The translations under genes were made by a program, and so were the position numbers. DNA of 14,279 nt from CAYVGO01 sp964450725 (GTDB lineage Bacteria > Bacteroidota > Bacteroidia > Bacteroidales > UBA932), in the NCBI GenBank assembly GCA_964450725.1, contig CAYVGO010000056.1, forward strand, positions 1 to 14,279, in the 5' to 3' direction. Each line of letters begins with the position of its first letter. Position 1 is the stretch's first letter. This document shows positions 1 to 6,400 of this stretch, in pieces. Below the pieces are notes generated by a model, which saw only the letters and a list, made by a program, of their open reading frames with translations, was not told the origin of the DNA and ran no database searches.

Positions 1-29
1 TTTCTAATGCGTAATTTTGATTAAATAAC
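1..29. repeat. Left boundary repeat of the array/DUF6261 module
   Basis: Bases 5-29 match 1349-1374 as an imperfect direct repeat (about 21 of 26 aligned positions, with one single-base gap; shared core TAATGCGyAATTT, then GATTAA and AAC). Bases 1-17 (TTTCTAATGCGTAATTT) are also the exact reverse complement of 1224-1240. The two partners lie on the far side of the DUF6261-type gene, so this segment may mark the left edge of a module. The window starts inside it, so its true extent is unknown. Sequences of this kind are also common in Bacteroidota intergenic DNA, so the boundary role is an inference. Confidence 0.5.
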
Positions 30-347
30 TTTTAGCATTTGCAGGATTACTGCAAACCGAAAAAAAGAGTTTTTGACATTTGCAGGATTCCCGCAAGCCA
101 CAAAAAAGAGTTTTTGACATTTGCGGAGTTTCCGCAAGTCTCAAAAAAGAGTTTTTAGCATTTGCGGAGTTTCCGCAAGTCTCAAAAAAGAGTTTTTAGC
201 ATTTGCGGAGTTCCCGCAAGTCTCAAAAAAGAGTTTTTGACATTTGCGGAGTTCCCGCAAGTCACAAAAAAGAGTTTTTAGCATTTGCGGAGTTCCCGCA
301 AGTCACAAAAAAGAGTTTTTAGCATTTGCGGAGTCCCCGCAAGTCTA
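29..347 (+). repeat. 41-bp tandem hairpin repeat array, 8 units
   Basis: Eight head-to-tail units with an exact 41-bp period. The GAG landmark falls at 67, 108, 149, 190, 231, 272 and 313 with no indel. Each unit runs: T-run, GACA or AGCA, the hairpin TTGCGG-AGTTT-CCGCAA (6-7 bp stem), GTCTC or GTCAC, A6, GAG. The A-run, GAG and following T-run can form a second weak hairpin. The first unit (29-69) and last unit (316-347) are the most diverged or partial. The array stops 31 bp before the start codon at 379. The same repeat restarts at about 14208. Units do not contain unique spacers, so this is not a CRISPR. Its function is unknown; it could be a structured leader RNA, a protein-binding array or a dispersed element. 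Confidence 0.95.
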
Positions 348-378
348 AAACAATTTAATTCATTAAACAATTTTTATT

Positions 379-1113
379 ATGGAACAATTTAAAAGTATTG
401 ATACTCAGAAATTACGCAATGATGAACATTTTCAATTTCATTCAGATTTTAAAGAACTGGTGATTCGGTTTGATGCCGATACACTTAAAATCACCGACCT
501 GTTTGTCATCTACAAAACTACTTACCAAAAATTAGATGAAGTACTGGGTTTATTAAAGAAAAATCCTGTAACGGAAGAGATTTCAGATGCCGACCGTCAG
601 CGAGACCTCTCGCTCAGCGGATTTATTGATGCCGTAAAGTCTGCCGAAAAACATTATGACCCGGCAATACAAAAAGCGGCTCATCCTGTAAAGATGCTGC
701 TTAAGCAATATAGCGGCATTGCATCCAGGCCTTTCAATGAAGAGAGTGCTGCCGTACATAACTTGGTACAGGAGTTAAAAGAAAAATACAGTACGCAAAT
801 TGCAGCAATGAACCTTACGCAATGGGTTGCCAAGATTGAAGAAGATAATCAAAACTTTATCTCGCTGATGGAAAATCGCTATACCGATTTGGCCCATAAA
901 CCTGTAGGGAAAGTACGTGAATACAGATTGTTGCTTGACGGACAATACCGCAATATTGTTACCAAAATCAATGCACTGGCCATTGTTGAGAACAGTGTAC
1001 TTTACAGCGAATTTATCCGTGAACAAAATCAGCGTATTGAGAGAGCCAAAAACATCCTTAGTCGTCGGGGAACAGGAAAAAAGAAAGAAAATACTGAGGA
1101 AAAATCGGAATAA
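379..1113 (+). CDS. DUF6261-type protein of unknown function
   Basis: A 244-residue protein with no signal peptide or membrane segment, apparently almost wholly alpha-helical and likely cytoplasmic. From memory it resembles the Bacteroidota family DUF6261. Features seen are an N-terminal helical part (1-65), the segment around residues 73-80 (RQRDLSLS), an Ala/Leu-rich middle (about 90-130), and a C-terminal helical part (about 145-225) with spaced Arg/Tyr residues in MENRYTDLA and GKVREYRLL. It ends in a highly charged tail (RRGTGKKKENTEEKSE). No catalytic motif or nucleotide-binding loop is visible. An in-frame stop at 364-366 leaves ATG 379 as the first possible start. The gene directly follows the 41-bp array in the same orientation, and the spacer holds two copies of AACAATTT but no TAnnTTTG box. 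A link between protein and repeat is inferred only from adjacency. Family assignment is moderately sure; function is unknown. Confidence 0.8.
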   Translation: MEQFKSIDTQKLRNDEHFQFHSDFKELVIRFDADTLKITDLFVIYKTTYQKLDEVLGLLKKNPVTEEISDADRQRDLSLSGFIDAVKSAEKHYDPAIQKAAHPVKMLLKQYSGIASRPFNEESAAVHNLVQELKEKYSTQIAAMNLTQWVAKIEEDNQNFISLMENRYTDLAHKPVGKVREYRLLLDGQYRNIVTKINALAIVENSVLYSEFIREQNQRIERAKNILSRRGTGKKKENTEEKSE

Positions 1114-1125
1114 AAACTCAGTTTA

Positions 1126-1189
1126 TATTGCAGCAACGGCAGTCTTAAAGTATAAAATTAAGAGTGCCGTTGTTGTTGATTATTGCAGC
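1126..1189 (+). terminator. Long hairpin after the DUF6261-type gene
   Basis: An inverted repeat begins 17 bp after the stop codon. Arm 1131-1148 (CAGCAACGGCAGTCTTAA) pairs with 1158-1175 around a 9-nt AT-rich loop, with one mismatch and one G-T wobble in 18 positions. The direct repeat TATTGCAGC flanks it at 1126-1134 and 1181-1189. There is no T-run directly after the stem, so it is not a canonical intrinsic terminator. It could act as a 3' stability structure or be a remnant of a small palindromic element. Confidence 0.55.
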
Positions 1190-1222
1190 CCTGAGAAAAT
1201 TTTGTGAGACAATATATTAACG

Positions 1223-1374
1223 CAAATTACGCATTAGAAAAATGGGAGTATAAATTAACAGGTAACGAAGTAGAGACATTGCCCGAAACGTCTCTACCTG
1301 ATTACCGAAAAACTTTCGTAAGCCAATTTTGTTTGAGTATAATTTGCTTAATGCGCAATTTGGGATTAAGGAAC
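1223..1374. repeat. Palindromic MITE-like segment at the module's right edge
   Basis: Nested inverted repeats. The outer arms are 1223-1236 and 1349-1362 (13 of 14 complementary; core CAAATT-CGCATTA). Inside lies a 46-bp palindrome (1261-1306): GGTAA, 4 nt, GTAGAGAC, 12 nt, GTCTCTAC, 4 nt, TTACC. A small hairpin, GAAA-AAC-TTTC, follows at 1307-1317. The right arm and bases after it (1349-1374) repeat the window start in direct orientation. No transposase is encoded here. The layout resembles a miniature inverted-repeat element, or debris of one, between the DUF6261-type gene and the next terminator. The open frame crossing 1204-1404 has no protein-like features and is not called. Confidence 0.5.
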
Positions 1375-1405
1375 ACAACAAGATTAAACATCATTAGAAA
1401 ATGAA

Positions 1406-1453
1406 AAAATCCCTTGTAATGAAACTTCAACGTTTGTCATTACAAGGGATTTT
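1406..1453 (-). terminator. Intrinsic terminator for the ruvC-aroF unit
   Basis: A perfect 17-bp stem (1406-1422 with 1437-1453; arm AAAATCCCTTGTAATGA) with a 14-nt loop, 18 bp beyond the aroF stop codon. Read on the minus strand, the stem runs into a T6 tract (complement of 1404-1409), giving a good Rho-independent terminator for the leftward unit. On the plus strand only TTTTGTT follows, so read-through protection from the left would be weaker. Confidence 0.85.
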
Positions 1454-1471
1454 GTTAAATATAAATCTTAA

Positions 1472-2560
1472 TTATTGTTTCATTACCTCTGTTTGCTGGT
1501 TGATAGACTCTTCATGAACCAATTTGAGTAATGCTGTCATAAAATCATTACTTATACCCATTGCTGTCCCAATTTTTACACGCTGTTCTAAGATATTTTC
1601 CCATCTTGACATTTGTAACACCAACAAGTTATTACGTTTTTTGTAGTTTCCTATTTTTCTGGAAATTTGAAATCGCTGTGCCATTTGCTGTATGATTAAC
1701 TCATCAATAGCATCAATTTCTTTTCGATATTCTTCTAATTCTGTTTGTATTTCCAATTTTTCGGCTTTATCAAGTCGCAATTGTAAATCTGTAATCATTT
1801 TAATAAATTGCAGAGGTGTGAGTTGTTGTGCTGCATCACTCCATGCTTTTGCCGGATTTGGGTGCACCTCTATCATTAACCCCTGCATGTCTAAGTCTAA
1901 TGCTTTTTGAGCAATAAATGGAACTAATTCCGCTTTTCCTGTAATATGGCTTGGGTCGCAAATTATCGGTAATTTCGGACATAAAGAGCGTAACTCTAAT
2001 GGAATTTGCCATATTGGCGCATTACGAAAGACAGAGTTTTCAGAAGTTGAAAAGCCTCTGTGAATGGCTCCCAATTTAGTGATGCCGGCTTTATTAATGC
2101 GTTCTAAAGCACCTATCCATAATTGCAAATCTATACTTACCGGATTTTTTACCAAAACCGTTTTATCAGTTCCTTTTAAAACATTGGCAATTTCTTGTAC
2201 AGAAAAAGGGTTGACAGTAGTTCGGGCACCCACCCATAAAATATCAATGCCAGCTTCTAAAGCCAATTCAGTATGTTCTGCAGTGGCAACTTCAATTGCC
2301 GTTTGAAGTCCCGTTTCCTGTTTTACTCTTTGCATCCATTGTAAGGCCGGCACACCAATACCTTCAAACATACCCGGTCTTGTTCTGGGTTTCCACACTC
2401 CGGCACGAAAAGCGGTAAGCCTGTTTATTTTTTGCAATTCTTTAGCTGTTGCTAAAAGTTGTTCTTCACTTTCTGCACTGCAAGGTCCTGCAATCAGAAT
2501 AGGAAATTTAGGATTTTCCAAAGCGTTGGAAATAGTTGTCAGATTAAAATTTGTTCCCAT
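1472..2560 (-). CDS. aroF: Bifunctional DAHP synthase / chorismate mutase (type II)
   Basis: A 362-residue fusion enzyme. The N-terminal part (about 15-262) is a class I beta/KDO8P-like 3-deoxy-7-phosphoheptulonate synthase, which condenses PEP and erythrose 4-phosphate to start the shikimate pathway. Visible motifs are GPCSAE (25-30), KPRTRPG (57-63), VGART (110-114), KNP (138-140), IHRGF (166-170), CDPSHITGK (201-209) and EVHPNP (231-236). The C-terminal part (about 270-355) is an AroQ-type chorismate mutase helix bundle, with R279, R296, K307/K308 and the R319 region fitting the usual charged active-site residues. It converts chorismate to prephenate. Bacteroidota commonly carry this fusion, and it may allow feedback control through the mutase domain. 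An in-frame TAA upstream makes ATG 2560 the natural start. It lies 76 bp downstream of ruvC, and a strong terminator follows it. The symbol aroF is conventional; aroG or aroA(G) also occur. Confidence 0.95.
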   Translation of the reverse strand: MGTNFNLTTISNALENPKFPILIAGPCSAESEEQLLATAKELQKINRLTAFRAGVWKPRTRPGMFEGIGVPALQWMQRVKQETGLQTAIEVATAEHTELALEAGIDILWVGARTTVNPFSVQEIANVLKGTDKTVLVKNPVSIDLQLWIGALERINKAGITKLGAIHRGFSTSENSVFRNAPIWQIPLELRSLCPKLPIICDPSHITGKAELVPFIAQKALDLDMQGLMIEVHPNPAKAWSDAAQQLTPLQFIKMITDLQLRLDKAEKLEIQTELEEYRKEIDAIDELIIQQMAQRFQISRKIGNYKKRNNLLVLQMSRWENILEQRVKIGTAMGISNDFMTALLKLVHEESINQQTEVMKQ

Positions 2561-2580
2561 ATATTTATTTACAATTTACC

Positions 2581-2633
2581 AATTATTGTTTCATTACGAG
2601 GATTTTGCTCAAATCCATTTGAAAAGTCATTAC
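2581..2633. repeat. ruvC-aroF spacer with copies of aroF-end sequences
   Basis: Bases 2581-2597 (AATTATTGTTTCATTAC) are identical to 1470-1486, which encode the last codons of aroF. On the minus strand the copy reads ATG AAA CAA TAA, a three-codon frame just upstream of aroF. The overlapping 2591-2607 (TCATTACGAGGATTTTG) matches the terminator arm at 1437-1454 in 17 of 18 aligned positions apart from one gap and one substitution. A small hairpin GGATTT-TGCTC-AAATCC lies at 2600-2616. The spacer is therefore built from pieces also found beyond the other end of aroF. Transcriptional effect is unknown. Confidence 0.6.
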
Positions 2634-2636
2634 AAA

Positions 2637-3221
2637 TTATGATTGTTCTACTTTATTCGGATTTTCTTGAATATAAGAAGCCCAGTCAGATTTTTTCAGA
2701 ACATTATTTTTGTTCTTTTTTCTTTGGGGTATCACCGATGTTGATGCAAGATAGTGAGCATAGGCTATCGCTAAGGCATCAGTGGCATCAAGCGTTTGTG
2801 GTTGCTGATAACTGTCGGGAAAAATGCCGGATAAAAATAGTGCTACTTTTTCTTTAGATGCTTCACCCTGTCCTGTAATCATTTGTTTGACTTCCCTGGG
2901 AGCATACTCAACAATCTTCATTTCTTTTTGAAAAGTTGCCGCCATAATAACGCCTTGTGCTCTACCTAATTTGAGCATACTTTGGATGTTTTTTCCAAAA
3001 AATGGAGCTTCAATCGCTAACTCAGTCGGAGAATATTCATTCACAATTTGTGATACACGGTGATAAATTCGCTCTAATTTGTCATAATTATTTTTCACCA
3101 GATGCACATCTACAACGCCAATCACGTCAATTTTTACAATCTTATTTTGTACGTCAATTACCGCATAGCCCATAAAATTTGTACCCGGATCTATTCCCAA
3201 AATCACACGACGTTCATCCAT
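2637..3221 (-). CDS. ruvC: Crossover junction endodeoxyribonuclease RuvC
   Basis: A 194-residue Holliday-junction resolvase that nicks four-way junctions symmetrically together with RuvAB branch migration. The RNase H-like fold shows GIDPGTN at 9-15, LAIEAPFFGKN at 68-78 and LDATDALAIAYAH at 144-156. The four expected acidic catalytic residues are present: D11, E71, D145 and D148. The conserved RAQGV segment lies at 87-91. The C-terminus (about 165-194) is a basic, low-complexity tail slightly longer than the core family. The start ATG is 25-30 bp downstream of a perfect TATCTTTG -7 box, which supports it. It is the first gene of a likely leftward unit with aroF; ruvA and ruvB are not in this window. 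Confidence 0.96.
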   Translation of the reverse strand: MDERRVILGIDPGTNFMGYAVIDVQNKIVKIDVIGVVDVHLVKNNYDKLERIYHRVSQIVNEYSPTELAIEAPFFGKNIQSMLKLGRAQGVIMAATFQKEMKIVEYAPREVKQMITGQGEASKEKVALFLSGIFPDSYQQPQTLDATDALAIAYAHYLASTSVIPQRKKNKNNVLKKSDWASYIQENPNKVEQS

Positions 3222-3251
3222 AAACTTGCAGTATTATTTTTTTTCAAGTCG

Positions 3252-3259
3252 CAAAGATA
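3252..3259 (-). promoter_or_regulatory. Bacteroidota -7 box for ruvC
   Basis: Minus-strand TATCTTTG fits the Bacteroidota housekeeping -7 consensus TAnnTTTG exactly. It would place transcription start near 3246, about 25 nt before the ruvC ATG. No clear TTTG -33 box is seen at the usual spacing. Confidence 0.6.
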
Positions 3260-3272
3260 TTCAAAAATATTG

Positions 3273-3280
3273 TACTTTTG
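3273..3280 (+). promoter_or_regulatory. Bacteroidota -7 box for the tamB unit
   Basis: Plus-strand TACTTTTG fits TAnnTTTG exactly and lies within TTGTACTTTTGTAG. Transcription would start near 3287, giving a leader of about 150 nt before the GTG start at 3437 that contains the small ORF at 3335-3424. Only 13 bp separate it from the divergent ruvC box, so polymerase binding at the two promoters probably competes. The -33 element is weak or absent. Confidence 0.6.
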
Positions 3281-3334
3281 TAGTGTTTGTGTTTCTTGCT
3301 TTGCGTATTTTTACTTTTAGCGTTGGAACGTAGA

Positions 3335-3424
3335 GTGAAAATTACGGAAAAGTATAAATCTTTTACACAATTCACAGATCTTGAAGTGCATGAATTGATG
3401 TTTCGTGAGAAGTTTGACCATTAA
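3335..3424 (+). CDS. Possible 29-residue small protein or leader peptide before tamB
   Basis: An open frame starting at GTG (3335) and ending TAA at 3422-3424 encodes 29 residues with a balanced, soluble-looking composition (start KITEKYKSF, end FREKFDH). The frame stays open further upstream to about 3284, so TTG starts at 3287, 3296 or 3323 are also possible. It lies between the TACTTTTG box and the GTG start at 3437, 12 bp before that start, an arrangement that would suit translational coupling. I do not recognise a family. It could be a real small gene, a leader peptide, a remnant of a lost gene, or chance; there is no Shine-Dalgarno to help. Confidence 0.35.
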   Translation: MKITEKYKSFTQFTDLEVHELMFREKFDH

Positions 3425-3436
3425 AGTTTAGTTCAA

Positions 3437-6400
3437 GTGTCAAAAAAGAAAAAAAAATGGATATTGATAGGGAAAATATTACTTTGGATAGTAATATTTT
3501 TCTTTTTGGTTGTCCCTTCCTTATTATTTTTTGCTGTTCAAACCACTACAGTTCAAAATCGATTAATTCCTATTATTGAAGAATCGGTAGCAGAGTTGTT
3601 AGGTACTAAAGTAAAAATAGGTTCTTTAGAATATCGATTTCTGTTAAGTATTCAATTGAATGATATTACCATCGAAGATTTACAGCAACAAAAACTGTTA
3701 AGGGTTAAACATTGTTTGGTTGATATAGATAAGCTTGATATTTTTCTACGGTTATTAACCATCAAAGAAATTTTATTGACAGAGCCAGAAGTTTTATTAT
3801 ACCGTAATAAACAACAAGACTCTATTCGTACCAATATTGATTTTTTAGTCACGAAATTCAGTCAGCCTTCTCAAAAGACCACCACTTCAGAAAAAGGTTT
3901 CTTCTCTATAAAACTTAATGATTTCAGTATTCAGGATTTATCGGTTCGTTGGATAGACTCTATTGAAGGAAAAGATTTGTTGATGAAAGATATTGATGTT
4001 GAACTCCGAAAAATTGCCATGCGGCGTGACGATGAACTGACATTTTCTCTCCAAAACTTTAGTTGTAATGATATTTTAGGATTATCTATTCGTAGTTTTT
4101 CAGCCAATGTATTTGTTCGTGCAGACAGTATTGGCATTGCTGATGCTCGAATTGCAGACAGATTCAGTAAACTTGCACTGAATATTTCCGCCGCCAGAAA
4201 GCATAAACAGATTTCTACAGACTGGAAAGATTGGAATGTTGTATTAACATTGCTGCAGCATAATTATTTAGATTCTCGCTCCCTACACTTTTTTCTTCCG
4301 AATATTCCGCATGTTGTGGTAAACTCTCTATCGGGTGAAATTCAAAAGAATAATCAAGAAATCATCATATCATCACCTTTGACTTTTTCTATATTTGATA
4401 ATATTAAAGGAAGTATTGAAGGTAAAGTCAATAATATTTCCAATGTAAACAATATCTCCGGTCATTTGGTACTTCAACATATTGAAGGCAAGGGAGAACA
4501 TTTTAACAACCTCTTGGATAGTGTAAGACGTGTGGTTACTATTCCTCACCAAATTGAGTTGGAAAAAGATTTACACTTTGCTCTACAAGGGAATTATCAG
4601 TTTGAAATTAAGAATGGCATGCTGCATGATTTCTATGGTACAAGCAATTTGGGTTACAGTTCGGACAACTATCTTTCGCTTTATGTGATGGCAAAAGAAG
4701 ATTCTTTGTACAAAGATCGCTTACATACCAGAATTGAATCTACACAGCAATGCTTTCCACTCTCTACACTTATCTCCCAATTGCCGATAGATGTTGCCGA
4801 TGCACAACTAACAACAACCGGTTATCTTAATACTTTAAACTATAAAGAAAGTAAGATTTCTGTTATCGGAATGTTTGATAATGTTATTGTAGGTAAAGAA
4901 AAATACAGTAATATTGATATTGATTGTCATTTGAATAATCAGCAAATTGACATCTCTGTAGAATCTTTTGATAAACGTTTGAAAGGTAAGTTGACCGGAT
5001 ATTACCATCTGCTTACAGAGCGTGTTTTGTATAACTTAGACCTGAAGAATTTAGATTTGTCTCAGTTTTTTAAATCAGACTCTACCCATCAAGTGGCCTG
5101 TAAAAGTTACGGAAATTTTACGGTCAATACATTAGATACTATTAACGGTACATTCTATCTTACCAATATTTTTTATAACAATAAGGCTATTGACTCTCTT
5201 CAGTTTGAACTCAAATCCCGTAGAGACATTTTCGGAGTTTACCTACACTCAAAAAGTATATCAGCCGAAATTACGGGTAAAAAACATATCGCCGAAGCTA
5301 TTCCGACAATAGAATATGTTGCTAAGCGTTACTTGTCTTACACTACAGAAAGAATGAATGTTCAGAATGTCTCTACGGATAGTTCGAACTATTACCGCTT
5401 TCGACTAACATTGCATAATAACAAATGGTTGAGGTCGATCATTCCATCGCTGCATACGGATGGGGAAACGGTAATTACCGGATATTTAAATACGCCGGAG
5501 AGTCCATTCAAATGTAATATCAACATTCCTGCTTTTACATATAACAATTATCTGTTTTCAAACACAACCTTAGATGCTACTTTGGTCGATACTTTATTAC
5601 TGATTAGTATTCAAAACGACCAAATTCAAAGTAATGATAATGTATTACTCCGTAAGATTAAGGCCAAAGGTAATTTTAGAGCCGGGAGGCTTAACAGTAA
5701 AATTACATTCATAGAAACCGTCAATCACAAGGAGAGTTTATTGTCCTTCCGTTTTATTCTTCCGCATTCTCATTACAACAAAACCTCGAAATATATTGTA
5801 GAGATAGACTCTTCAGATGTTTATTTAAGTCAGCGAGAATTTCAAATACATAACAGCCAGATTGCTTTTGACTCTACAGAGTTACAGATTGACAATTTTG
5901 CCGTTACGTCAAAAGACTTTAGTTTATCGGGTAACGGAAAGTATTCAGAAGACAAGAATGATACCTTAACCTTTACATTCCGCAACTTTGATATAGCACT
6001 ATTAAATAATCCATCGAAAGAGATACAAGTCAAAGGTGTTGTCAATGGGGCCATGCGTATTTCCCATGTAACGCAAAACCACAATAATATTACAGGACAA
6101 ATAGAGTGTCGGCAATTTCGTCTTAATGATTACCAAGTGGGAGATGTTCTCTTTTCTTCGACCTATTTACCTCAAGACAATAATATTTCACTATCTACAA
6201 AGATTATTCGTAATGATACATTGCAAGCCAATATAACAGGAGTTGTTACTTCAGACTTTAAATCCATTGATGCAGAAGCCGTTTTTCAGTCTTTTGATTT
6301 GGCGGTACTTAACCCTATTCTTAAGGACATATTGTATATTAACGGATTTGCTACAGGGAGAACGTTGATTACAGGAAAACCTCTCTCTCCAATCATTAAC

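Noticed and set aside
70..250. TTGACA words in the repeats as sigma-70 -35 boxes, and TAGCATTTG as a -7 box
   Set aside because: Bacteroidota housekeeping promoters use TAnnTTTG, not TTGACA; TAGCATTTG has one base too many between TA and TTTG. Only some units carry TTGACA.
29..347. CRISPR array
   Set aside because: The whole 41-bp unit is repeated with only scattered substitutions; there are no unique spacers and no cas genes.
29..347. Tandem intrinsic terminators
   Set aside because: On either strand the GC stem is not directly followed by a T-run; A-rich sequence intervenes, so each unit is a poor terminator.
1204..1404. 66-codon open frame
   Set aside because: It runs across the nested palindromes, has a non-protein-like composition and no start context.
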